This document shows, piece by piece, positions 49,379 to 59,887 of a stretch of DNA of 64,000 nucleotides. Under the pieces are notes generated by a model. It saw only the letters and a program-made list of their open reading frames with translations, was not told where the DNA came from and did no database searches. Position numbers and translations under genes: made by a program. The stretch spans positions 3,251,517-3,315,516 of the forward strand of contig NZ_LR733275.1 of NCBI RefSeq assembly GCF_902506415.1, written 5' to 3'. Origin of the DNA: Massilia sp. 9I (lineage in GTDB: Bacteria > Pseudomonadota > Gammaproteobacteria > Burkholderiales > Burkholderiaceae_D). Within the stretch, counting starts at the first letter, position 1; every line of letters starts with the position of its first letter.

Positions 49379-49586
49379 TCAGAGCGTCAGCTCCATGGTC
49401 ACGCCGACAGTCGCGCGGGTACGCGCCTGGATTGCCGTGTAGACCTCAGGCACGGTGACGGGATGCGCCGTGTCGTGGTGCTGCGCCAGCAGGTGAGAGC
49501 CGAACACGCCCAAAGGCGTGCTGGCGGAAAAACGCAGGAGTCCGGCCCGGCATGGCCGCGCGGACGAGAGAGTCGATTTCTTCATT
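49379..49586 (-). pseudogene. Possible remnant of an outer-membrane receptor C-terminus
   Basis: A short frame of about 68 codons whose end (A-T-V-G-V-T-M-E-L-T-L) looks like the last beta strand of a TonB-dependent receptor, apart from the missing terminal aromatic residue. It is followed by a proper terminator, as an expressed gene would be. The upstream part has no recognisable receptor sequence. It could be noise. Confidence 0.2.
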
Positions 49587-49805
49587 CTTATAATGTTCTG
49601 CCTGACATCCCGCCCCGCCGTTCTCGACGGTAGGGGCCGACCCCATTCTAGCGGCTGCGCAAGGGGTGGGTAGGGGCTGGAGGGCTTTTTTACTTTTCGA
49701 TACATGCGGACAGGGCGATATCACGTATGCATGTGTTGGTACGTCACAACAAGCGCGCCTGTGCCAGGGCCCTATTGCTTCGAGGAATGTAGAATCGACG
49801 GGAAT

Positions 49806-49869
49806 AAAAAAGCCCGCGGAGGGGGCCGCGGGCAAAGACCACTTCAAAAGTGGAGAGAGAGAAAAACTG
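49806..49869 (-). ncRNA. Candidate small RNA with two hairpins
   Basis: On the minus strand a TATAGT box (49876-49881) is followed about 7 bases later by a ~64-base unit. It contains a CCACTT/AAGTGG hairpin (49839-49853) after a U/C-rich stretch and ends in a strong GCCCGCGG/CCGCGGGC terminator (49812-49833) with six T. No open frame or upstream gene explains this terminator. The -35 is poor. Confidence 0.35.
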
Positions 49870-49906
49870 GAATTCACTATAGGTTCCAGCCCCCGCGTTC
49901 GCTTCG

Positions 49907-49924
49907 ACTCTTACAATTGCTTAC
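49907..49924 (+). promoter_or_regulatory. Third CTTAC direct-repeat box, no -24/-12 element
   Basis: ACTCTTACAATTGCTTAC closely matches the boxes at 31004 and 39517. At the corresponding distance downstream no GG-N10-GC is present, so it is not the same promoter type; it may be chance or a site for the same regulator acting on the adjacent minus-strand RNA. Confidence 0.25.
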
Positions 49925-50100
49925 CAAGCTAGCAAAACCGTAACAGGCCTTTACGAAAAGCTGTTGTCATGTATGCATGAGCACATGGTTTGGCCTGCTT
50001 CGGAGCAGCCCTCGGCGTTCGGGTTTATACTGGACTTGCGCTATCTCATGTGTGCCGGCCACGGCATGACGAGAGCATCAGCGTTCACATCGGGTGATCC

Positions 50101-51525
50101 ATGGGCTCCACTTTCAAGAATTCCTGTCTCGTCGGCCTGGGCGTCATTGCCGGGGTCGCGGCCACCATGCAGTTTTCGGCGCTGGCCCAGAAGCCGGTCG
50201 AGGCCGGCATGCCGATGGCCGAGCTGCGCCAGCTGGCCGACGTCTATGGCGTCATCAAGTCCACCTATGTCGAACCGGTCGAGGACCGCGCCCTGCTGTC
50301 GGAAGCGATTTCCGGCATGGTGGCCTCGCTCGACCCGCACTCGGCCTACCTCGACCCGCGCGCCTACCGCGAGCTGCGCGAAGGCACCGAAGGCCGCTTC
50401 GTCGGCCTGGGCATCGAGATTTCCGAGAGCGAGGACGGTTTCGTCGAAATCGTCGCCCCGATCGAGGACTCCCCCGCCTGGCATGCCGGCATCAAGGAAG
50501 GCGACCTGATCACCCAGATCGACGGCCATCCGGTGCAGGGCCTGCCGATCGACGACGCCATCAAGCGCATGCGCGGCGAGCCGGGCACCAAGGTCACACT
50601 CACCATCGCGCGCAAGGACAGCCCTGCCCCGCTGCGCTTTACCATCGCGCGCGGCGAAATCGTCCAGAAAAGCGTCAAGGCCAAGATGGTGGAGCCGGGC
50701 TATGCCTGGCTGCGCGTGGCCCAGTTCCAGGAACCGACCGTGGACGACATGGCGGCCAAGCTGCAGGCCCTGTACCGCGACAACCCGGACATGAAGGGCC
50801 TCGTGCTCGACCTGCGCAACGATCCGGGCGGCCTGCTGCAGGGCGCGATCGGCGTCGCCGCGGCCTTCCTGCCGAAGGACGCCGAGATCGTCTCGACCAA
50901 TGGCCAGCTGCCGGACTCGCGCCAGCGCTTCTACGGCCGCCCCGAGTTCTACATGCTGCGCAGCGGCGCCGATCCGCTGGCCAGCCTGCCGCCCGCCTTC
51001 AAGAAACTGCCGATGGTGGTGCTGGTGAACACCGGCTCGGCCTCGGCCTCCGAAATCGTGGCCGGCGCGCTGCAGGACTACCGCCGCGCCACCATCCTCG
51101 GCAGCCAGACCTTCGGCAAGGGCTCGGTACAGACCATCCGCCCGATCGGGCGCGACGCCGCCGTCAAGCTGACCACCGCGCGCTACTACACCCCGGCCGG
51201 GCGCTCGATCCAGGCGCGCGGCATCGTGCCCGACTTCCCGGTCGACGAAACGGCCGATGGCGATGGTCTGAATGCGCTGCGCATGCGCGAAGCCGACCTC
51301 GAACGGCATTTGTCGAACGACCGCGACAAGGAATCCGCCACGCGCCAGGAAGACATCGACGAGCAGATGCGCCTGTGGGCCGATGCGCGCGAGCGCAAAC
51401 CGGTCGACTACGGCAGCGCCGACGACTTCCAGCTGGCCCAGGCCCTGCGCCACCTCAAGGGCGAGAAGGTGCAGCTGTCCAAGCGCGCGGGAGCGGCCGG
51501 AGCCACGCTCGCGCAGGGGCACTGA
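50101..51525 (+). CDS. S41 family C-terminal processing protease (CtpA-like)
   Basis: 474 aa. N-terminal signal/anchor (about residues 9-28), PDZ domain (about 95-175) with the G-L-G-I carboxylate loop, then the S41 protease domain with NTGSASASE (serine) and FGKGSVQT (general-base lysine). It is periplasmic and would trim C-termini or degrade mis-folded envelope proteins. It ends 114 bases before the KAS III gene. Confidence 0.93.
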   Translation: MGSTFKNSCLVGLGVIAGVAATMQFSALAQKPVEAGMPMAELRQLADVYGVIKSTYVEPVEDRALLSEAISGMVASLDPHSAYLDPRAYRELREGTEGRFVGLGIEISESEDGFVEIVAPIEDSPAWHAGIKEGDLITQIDGHPVQGLPIDDAIKRMRGEPGTKVTLTIARKDSPAPLRFTIARGEIVQKSVKAKMVEPGYAWLRVAQFQEPTVDDMAAKLQALYRDNPDMKGLVLDLRNDPGGLLQGAIGVAAAFLPKDAEIVSTNGQLPDSRQRFYGRPEFYMLRSGADPLASLPPAFKKLPMVVLVNTGSASASEIVAGALQDYRRATILGSQTFGKGSVQTIRPIGRDAAVKLTTARYYTPAGRSIQARGIVPDFPVDETADGDGLNALRMREADLERHLSNDRDKESATRQEDIDEQMRLWADARERKPVDYGSADDFQLAQALRHLKGEKVQLSKRAGAAGATLAQGH

Positions 51526-51639
51526 GCTCTTTGCAGACAGGTCAAGCTTGTCAATTCCGCCAATTCCCAGCCCCCGCATGAGCGTGTAGAATCGGCGCAT
51601 CTTCCGGAAACCCCGGTTATTTCCTTTGAAAGTTTGAAA

Positions 51640-52761
51640 ATGAAACCTGTCGTGATCAGCGGCACCGGCCTGTTTACGCCGCCGTATTCCATCTCCAACG
51701 ATGAGCTGGTAACGGCCTACAACGCCTACGTCGACCTGTACAACCAGGAACACGCCGCCGCGATCGCCGCCGGCGAGGCCACTGCGCTGGAACATTCGAG
51801 CAGCGCCTTCATCGAAAAAGCTTCCGGCATCAAGTCGCGCTACGTGATGGAGAAGGAAGGCATCCTCGACCCGGCCCACATGACCGCGCGTATCCCGGAA
51901 CGCAGCGACGAGCAGGTCTCGCTGCAGGCCGAGATGTGCGTGGCCGCTGCGCGCGAAGCGCTGGACCGCGCCGGCAAGCAGCCGTCCGACATCGACATGG
52001 TGCTGGTGGCCTGCTCGAACATGCAGCGCCCCTACCCGGCAATGGCGGTCGAAGTCCAGGATGCCCTCGGCATCGACGGCTTCGGCTTCGACATGAACGT
52101 GGCCTGCTCCTCGGCCACCTTCGGCATCCAGACCGCGGTCGACGCGGTGCGCAGCGGCCGTGCGCGCGCCGTGCTGATGCTGAACCCGGAAATCACCAGC
52201 GGCCACCTGAACTTCCGCGACCGCGACAGCCACTTCATTTTCGGGGACGCCTGCACCGCCGTGATCGTCGAAGCCGCGGACACCGCGACCAGCCGCCACC
52301 AGTGGGAAATCCTGGACAGCAAGCTCAAGACCAAGTTCTCGAACAACATCCGCAACAACTTCGGTTTCATGAATCGCTTCGACGAAGCGGGCATCGGCGC
52401 GCCGGACAAGCTGTTCCGCCAGCAGGGCCGCAAGGTGTTCAAGGAAGTGTGCCCGATGGCAGCGGAGACGATCGCCGACACCGTGAAGAACGCCGGCCTC
52501 GAGATCAAGGACGTGTCGCGCTACTGGCTGCACCAGGCCAACCTGAACATGAACCAGCTGATCGCGCGCACCCTGCTGGGCCGCGAAGCGGAGCCGAACG
52601 AAGCGCCGGTGATCCTCGACACCTACGCCAACACTTCGTCAGCAGGGTCGATCATTGCGTTCCACAAGTACCAGGACGACCTGCCGGCGGGATCGAATGG
52701 CGTGATCTGCTCGTTCGGCGCCGGCTACTCGATCGGCTGCGTGGTGGTGCGCAAGAAGTAA
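51640..52761 (+). CDS. Beta-ketoacyl-ACP synthase III-type enzyme
   Basis: 373 aa thiolase-fold condensing enzyme with the Cys-His-Asn triad: C156 in NVACSSA, His in WLHQANLN and Asn in YANTSSAG. It is about 55 residues longer than E. coli FabH, mostly in the first 100 residues. It stands alone, not beside fatty acid synthesis genes. It could prime fatty acids or join another acyl pathway. ATG 51640 is chosen over a TTG two codons earlier. Confidence 0.88.
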   Translation: MKPVVISGTGLFTPPYSISNDELVTAYNAYVDLYNQEHAAAIAAGEATALEHSSSAFIEKASGIKSRYVMEKEGILDPAHMTARIPERSDEQVSLQAEMCVAAAREALDRAGKQPSDIDMVLVACSNMQRPYPAMAVEVQDALGIDGFGFDMNVACSSATFGIQTAVDAVRSGRARAVLMLNPEITSGHLNFRDRDSHFIFGDACTAVIVEAADTATSRHQWEILDSKLKTKFSNNIRNNFGFMNRFDEAGIGAPDKLFRQQGRKVFKEVCPMAAETIADTVKNAGLEIKDVSRYWLHQANLNMNQLIARTLLGREAEPNEAPVILDTYANTSSAGSIIAFHKYQDDLPAGSNGVICSFGAGYSIGCVVVRKK

Positions 52762-52771
52762 GCTGTCGCTT

Positions 52772-53692
52772 TCATCCTGCGTGGCTCGGACTCGCGCGCA
52801 GTGGATTGGGACGTCGCAAGCGGTCGTGACAGTATTGGGCCAGGCGGTACACCTGGCTCAAGGGCTGCTTGTGCAAACCCAGGCGGACGATCGATGCGGT
52901 CTGCGACTTGTAGTGTTCCTTGAACACCTGCTCATGGCTCTGCTGGTTTCCGCTATACACGCTGTACTCGAGTCCGAGCTGGTCGTGTCCGCTGACGAAA
53001 CGGTGCGGATGACCCGACAGGATACGCTGGATGGCTACCGTGTAGGGCACTGGCCCCGTCAAGCGTAGGACACCGTTCTTCCCGGCTTCGTGCAAGAACG
53101 GATCGTACTTGCCGAGATTGAACAAGACCTGCTCGATCACGGCTCTGAGGAAGGGATGCCCAGGGGCGCAGAAGATGTGCCATTGCTGGTACTCGCCTCC
53201 GGGGATATGGCGCAAATCGTGCAATTCGCCCCAGGCCGTAAACTGTCCATCCGCGGTGCGCCATTGCGACAGGATAAATTGGTCCTCAGAGCGGATCAGT
53301 TCGTCCAGGGGCCGGGTCGCTCGGCTCTTGATGTCCAGGTAGACGCCGCCCATCTTGTACATGAGCAGATACCGAAACAGATCGGCGCGCGCAGCGCCGT
53401 ATCTGGGGTGAATGCGCTGGAAAGCATCCAACACATGGGGCGGATAGTGGCGGACCAGGAAATCACTGATATCGTCGTCGTCGTAAAAACGATATTCCCA
53501 CTCCGGGTTCAAGGCACGCAGATGATCGACGTTCTCCTGCAGGATCGGCGGTAACTCGCGTCCCTGAAAGGCCGGACGTATGCCGATCTGGTGGATAACG
53601 CGTGGGATGGTTTTGCCAGCGGGAAGCTCCTGCACCAATTCTTTGTTCGGAGGAGTATTCAGCTGGGGTATCAATAGCCGCTTGATCTGCAT
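52772..53692 (-). CDS. Glycosyltransferase family 32-like
   Basis: 306 aa. It has the GT32 pattern P-R-V-I-H-Q-I-G near residue 32, W-E-Y-R-F-Y-D-D-D-D and A-R-A-D-L-F-R-Y-L-L then GGVYLDIKS. The DxD motif reads D-I-K here, so the second acidic metal ligand is missing. It converges on the KAS III gene (10 bases) and may be paired with the membrane protein at 53837. Confidence 0.82.
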   Translation of the reverse strand: MQIKRLLIPQLNTPPNKELVQELPAGKTIPRVIHQIGIRPAFQGRELPPILQENVDHLRALNPEWEYRFYDDDDISDFLVRHYPPHVLDAFQRIHPRYGAARADLFRYLLMYKMGGVYLDIKSRATRPLDELIRSEDQFILSQWRTADGQFTAWGELHDLRHIPGGEYQQWHIFCAPGHPFLRAVIEQVLFNLGKYDPFLHEAGKNGVLRLTGPVPYTVAIQRILSGHPHRFVSGHDQLGLEYSVYSGNQQSHEQVFKEHYKSQTASIVRLGLHKQPLSQVYRLAQYCHDRLRRPNPLRASPSHAG

Positions 53693-53836
53693 GGTCGGCG
53701 CACCGGAATTGTAAATTAATTAAGTTACAAATCTAGCACGGTCGAGTCACGCAACTTGTTTCATTACGAGTAATCAATAAATCGTAAATAATAGAAAGCC
53801 AGCCCGTGGGCGCAAGTCGCTTGGACGGGAAATGGA

Positions 53837-55696
53837 CTACGAACCAGCCATCCTGTCGGGGGCTTTGATATACAGGAAGTTATCGCCGGGTAGCCAGTGC
53901 TCTTGATACTGATCGGCGAGGCATGGGTTGTGCGCCGTCAGCAAGAAAATGAGCCCTTTACCGTTCAGGTCCTGCTCAATTGTTTTGGGCATAGCCCTGC
54001 AGGTGGACAGCATGTCGGCGATCGCGCGCTGACGCTCGCGGTGTTCCGGCGCGGCATATCCCTTGACGCTGGTGACAATGAAGGCCGGATCCATCGAATA
54101 GCCTACCTGGACTGGCCCTTCATAAACATATTGCGGGATCCGGATAAAGGGAACGACGGGTTCATTCACGTTGGTCACCATAGCGACAGTACGCTTGTCG
54201 ATTCCATGTTGCTTGGAAATCTCGTCGATCGACTCGCCCAACTCGCTACGAACAAGGAATGCGCTCTCGTCCATCACAGGCGTCTCCCCCATCCTTGGCC
54301 TGCGATCTGCCAACTGGAAGATGACGAGCACGATCGACCCCAGCACGAGTGCGGACAATGCCCAGCTGCGGCGCAAGGCGCCGGCATGATCGGGACCCGA
54401 GGGTAGCAATGCGCTGGCAGCGTGAAACAGCAGCAGGATGTTCGCCCCATACAGGAATTTGTACTGGATATCGGCAGGCAACTTGAACAATACGAACAGC
54501 ACTGCCAGGCAAAGCAGCGCCAGCAGGGTCAGGAGCCACTCGAGCCTGGGTTGCTTCCTGATCGCGACGTAGGCAAACAGCGCCAGCAATCCGATCGACA
54601 GGCCGACATTGATTACGCCGATCACCAGCCGCTTCGGCTCGAGCAGGATGCCGAGCCCGCTCCCTGCCTTGTCTACGCCAAGGTAGCCCATCGTCAGCAG
54701 CAGGCTCAGTGCAACGAGCACGGGCGAGATGCAGGCGAGGAGCGCAGCGGGTGGCCGTTGGCGCAGTAAGGGAACGGCCTGGCGCAGCGCCATCATCCCG
54801 CTGAACAGGACGGCGACCGGCCCGAGTGCCGGATAGGTGACGCAGGCCTGTACGCCGAAATAGGTTTCCAGCATTCGGAGACCCTCCTTCCCGCGGCCCT
54901 GGAGCAGCACGCAGAGATACTGCAGCGACAGCGACATCAGGCCGACGGTCATCGCGTCGATGTGCCGGTGCTTGGCAATCAGGGGAACGCTGCGGTTTTC
55001 GATGTAGATGTACAGGCCCGACTCCTGCAGGAGCAGCGTGGACAGGTACACCAGGGCGCCGGACGAGAGCATGAGGAATGCAATGATTAGCGCGTTCTGG
55101 AACTGTCCGCTGTCCTTCTTCACCGTACGCAGCCAGATATGCAGGCTGCCCGCCCACACGAAGATCGAGAGAATATTGAAGGCCGGGTAGGTCAGGGTCG
55201 GCGACAGGTCGAGCATCCTGCTGATGGCGGCCAGCGGCAGCAGACCGAAGAAAGGATAGGAGAGCGCTTTCCCAAAATAGCCCAGGTCAGCGCCGCCATT
55301 GCCCAGCGCCGAATAGAGGGCTTCCAGCTGCAACAGGTGGTGCCATCCGAAGATCCTGAGTTCCGGGTCGGCAAACCACAGGAACACGAGCGGCGCGCCG
55401 ATCAGGCCAGTCGCCACCAACGGGCCAAGGAATTCGGCGATCTCCCCCGCCGCCATGCGTGCTTGTGTCCTGCCGATGCCGTATGCAAGGGCAATGCAGG
55501 CCAGGTGCAGGACCATCAGCAGCGCTCCTGCACCCGGACGGGCGATCAGGAGCATGGACTCCGCTACCAGGACCAGAGGCCAGGCGCCAAGCACCATCAG
55601 GATCCGCATCGATCCGGTGGCTGCGGAGCCGAGGCGGACGATGAGCCATGTGACCGACAGCGACGAGACGACGATAGCGAGTTGAAAGAGGTCCAT
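53837..55696 (-). CDS. Polytopic membrane protein of unknown function
   Basis: 619 aa with about 12-13 membrane helices in the first 470 residues and a soluble C-terminal domain of about 140 residues. No family recognised. The shape (many helices, then a periplasmic domain, with an early D-P-E-L loop) resembles GT-C transferases or Wzy-like proteins. The GT32-like gene is 145 bases downstream on the same strand, so a role in surface glycan is possible. Confidence 0.65.
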   Translation of the reverse strand: MDLFQLAIVVSSLSVTWLIVRLGSAATGSMRILMVLGAWPLVLVAESMLLIARPGAGALLMVLHLACIALAYGIGRTQARMAAGEIAEFLGPLVATGLIGAPLVFLWFADPELRIFGWHHLLQLEALYSALGNGGADLGYFGKALSYPFFGLLPLAAISRMLDLSPTLTYPAFNILSIFVWAGSLHIWLRTVKKDSGQFQNALIIAFLMLSSGALVYLSTLLLQESGLYIYIENRSVPLIAKHRHIDAMTVGLMSLSLQYLCVLLQGRGKEGLRMLETYFGVQACVTYPALGPVAVLFSGMMALRQAVPLLRQRPPAALLACISPVLVALSLLLTMGYLGVDKAGSGLGILLEPKRLVIGVINVGLSIGLLALFAYVAIRKQPRLEWLLTLLALLCLAVLFVLFKLPADIQYKFLYGANILLLFHAASALLPSGPDHAGALRRSWALSALVLGSIVLVIFQLADRRPRMGETPVMDESAFLVRSELGESIDEISKQHGIDKRTVAMVTNVNEPVVPFIRIPQYVYEGPVQVGYSMDPAFIVTSVKGYAAPEHRERQRAIADMLSTCRAMPKTIEQDLNGKGLIFLLTAHNPCLADQYQEHWLPGDNFLYIKAPDRMAGS

Positions 55697-55785
55697 CTGA
55701 CGGGAAGGCGCATGCGCCGCGGGTTAATGAATTGCTGATTCTATGAGCAGATTGTCAAATCTGAAATAATTTTGACGGCACGTTT

Positions 55786-57855
<2,070 letters not shown>

Positions 57856-57875
57856 CTAAACGCTGGCTGCTGCGT

Positions 57876-58343
57876 TCAGACCAGGTGGCTTTCGCGATCG
57901 CGCAGTTCGGCGAAGGCTTCGATGCTGCCGATGTTCACGGTGACCGGGCGCAGGACGGCGTTCGGCGACATCGAGCGCCAGGCGAACTGCCATTCCTGTT
58001 CCTGGGCCTGGGCGGTGCCCTTGGTAAAGGCGGCGCCGAGACGCGAGCGCTCGCCGTATTCGACCGGGCCGTCGATGCCGGCCCAGTCAGGCAGGGTACG
58101 CTGCACCGCGCGGTGCAGGCGTTCGCCGAACAGTTCGGTGTTGTGGATCACCAGGCAGCTGTCGGCGGGCCCGAGCACGTCGAACAGGCGCTTGTCCCAG
58201 ACGGTCGAAAACGACACGGTCAGGAAGAAGCCGGCGGGCACCAGGCGGAACTGGCCGCGCAGCGCGGCTTCCAGTTCGGCGCGCTGCGCGTAGCGGTGGA
58301 GGGTCGGAGGGCGTTGGTAGTCGTGCATGCTGTACTCGATCAT
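57876..58343 (-). CDS. Conserved hypothetical protein
   Basis: 155 aa, soluble, no family recognised. It has W-D-K-R-L-F-D-V-L and a Trp-rich E-W-Q-F-A-W-R-S block. Start at ATG 58343, which overlaps the stop of the DUF2721 gene (ATGA), so it is translationally coupled to a membrane protein; a second in-frame ATG is at 58328. Confidence 0.65.
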   Translation of the reverse strand: MIEYSMHDYQRPPTLHRYAQRAELEAALRGQFRLVPAGFFLTVSFSTVWDKRLFDVLGPADSCLVIHNTELFGERLHRAVQRTLPDWAGIDGPVEYGERSRLGAAFTKGTAQAQEQEWQFAWRSMSPNAVLRPVTVNIGSIEAFAELRDRESHLV

Positions 58344-58804
58344 TCGGTGGGCGCAGGCTGGCGCGGCTGCTGGAGGGACAGCGTGTGCTGCATGCGCATG
58401 AAGCGCGAGGCAATGAGGATCTCGCGCAGGAAGTAGACGAAGCTGCTGATCAGGCCCATCATCGCGAACACGAAGAGGCCGGCGATGTACTGGTCCAGCG
58501 GCAGGTTGGTGGTGTCGCCCAGGAACAGCATCGCAATCACCAGGCAGACCATCAGGCCGCAGCCGGTGCTGGAAGTGATCGCCGTGTTGATCAGGTGCGA
58601 GCGGGTGTACAGGGTTTCGAGTTCGGCCGATTCCTCGGTGTTGGGCCGCACCTTGAGGCGGTCTTCCAGCACCCGGGTGCGATCGATGATGCGGGCCAGC
58701 CGGTTGGTCAGCACGGTCAGCTTGGTTGCCACGCCAGTCAGCAGGAAGACCGGCGCGATCGCCAGCTGGATGACGTGGCCGATGTCGCTGATCTGGATAT
58801 TCAT
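58340..58804 (-). CDS. DUF2721 domain membrane protein
   Basis: 154 aa with three membrane helices. I-A-P-V-F-L-L-T-G near the N-terminus, then N-R-L-A-R-I-I-D-R-T-R, are the DUF2721 hallmarks. Function unknown. Confidence 0.88.
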   Translation of the reverse strand: MNIQISDIGHVIQLAIAPVFLLTGVATKLTVLTNRLARIIDRTRVLEDRLKVRPNTEESAELETLYTRSHLINTAITSSTGCGLMVCLVIAMLFLGDTTNLPLDQYIAGLFVFAMMGLISSFVYFLREILIASRFMRMQHTLSLQQPRQPAPTE

Positions 58805-58876
58805 GGGTGCTGAAGTCTTGTTGTAGGTCTGGACATAGTGTAGCAGCCGCGGCGCGCGACCGGCACCCCGCGCCCC

Positions 58877-59833
58877 TCAATCAAAGCGGCCGTGGCGCTT
58901 GAACTGCTCGGTCGCGTTCACCAGGGCGCGCGCGATGCCGGTTTCCAGGGCGCCGTGGCCGCCGTCGGGAATCATGTGCAGCTTCGCGCCGGGCCAGGCC
59001 TGGTGCAGGCGCCAGGCCGAGAGCGGCGGGCAGATCACGTCGTAGCGGCCCTGCACGATGGTGGCCGGCAGGTGGGCGATGCGCCCGATGTCGCGCACCA
59101 GCTGGTCTTCTTCCAGGAAGGCGCCGTGCAGCATGTAGTGCGACTCGAGACGTCCCACGCCGAGGTCGAGTGCATCGGACGAGGGTTCGTCCGGCTGCGG
59201 CAGCAGGAACACGCGGCGCCCCTCGAAGCGGCTCCAGGCGCGCGCCGCCGGCCAGTAGACCTCGGGATCGGCGCATAGCAGGCGCTCGGCGTAGGCCTTG
59301 AGCAGGTCGCCGCGCTCGGCCACCGGAATCGGCGCCACGAATTCCTCGTACAGCTCCGGGTAGAACCACTTGATGCCGTTGATGAACCAGTCGACCTCGG
59401 CGTGCGTGCACAGGAAGATCCCGCGCAGCACGAAGCCAAGGCAACGCTCGGGATGGGCCTGGCCGTAGGCCAGCGCCAGCGTCGAGCCCCAGGAGCCGCC
59501 GAACACCAGCCACTGCCGGATGCCGAACATCTGGCGCAGGCGCTCGATGTCCTCGATCAGCAGCTGCGTGGTGTTGTTGCGCCATTCGCCCAGGGGCGTC
59601 GACTTGCCGGCGCCGCGCTGGTCGAACAGGATCACGCGGTAGGCGCTCGGGTCGAAGAAGCGGCGGTGCTGCGGCGACAGGCCGGCGCCCGGCCCGCCAT
59701 GCAGGAACAGGACCGGTATGCCGTTGGGGTTGCCGACTTCTTCCCAGTAGATCGTGTGCAGCTCGTCGACGGCGAGCATGCCGTGGCGGAGGGGCTGGAT
59801 CGGCGGGAACAGCGACGGCGGCGTGGCGGGCAT
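58877..59833 (-). CDS. pip: Proline iminopeptidase (S33)
   Basis: 318 aa alpha/beta hydrolase. H-G-G-P-G-A-G oxyanion region, F-D-Q-R-G-A-G-K-S, and the nucleophile elbow GGSWGS with S114; the C-terminal histidine is in D-G-G-H-G. It removes N-terminal proline in the cytoplasm. Length is normal for the family. Confidence 0.92.
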   Translation of the reverse strand: MPATPPSLFPPIQPLRHGMLAVDELHTIYWEEVGNPNGIPVLFLHGGPGAGLSPQHRRFFDPSAYRVILFDQRGAGKSTPLGEWRNNTTQLLIEDIERLRQMFGIRQWLVFGGSWGSTLALAYGQAHPERCLGFVLRGIFLCTHAEVDWFINGIKWFYPELYEEFVAPIPVAERGDLLKAYAERLLCADPEVYWPAARAWSRFEGRRVFLLPQPDEPSSDALDLGVGRLESHYMLHGAFLEEDQLVRDIGRIAHLPATIVQGRYDVICPPLSAWRLHQAWPGAKLHMIPDGGHGALETGIARALVNATEQFKRHGRFD

Positions 59834-59887
59834 GGGACTCTACTCGGTCGGGGTGAGAAGCCGATTGTAGCCTACCATTACGCCGTT

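Larger units (their letters stand above)
49297..50100. other. 800-base region with terminators and a candidate small RNA
   Basis: Holds the minus-strand terminator at 49337, a doubtful receptor remnant, a candidate minus-strand small RNA (49806-49869) and a CTTAC-type repeat at 49907-49924. The S41 protease promoter should lie in the last 170 bases; I could not fix it. Confidence 0.5.

Noticed and set aside
49446..49877. A 143-codon minus-strand frame
   Set aside because: It spans the terminator and the small RNA candidate and has no domain or plausible start.
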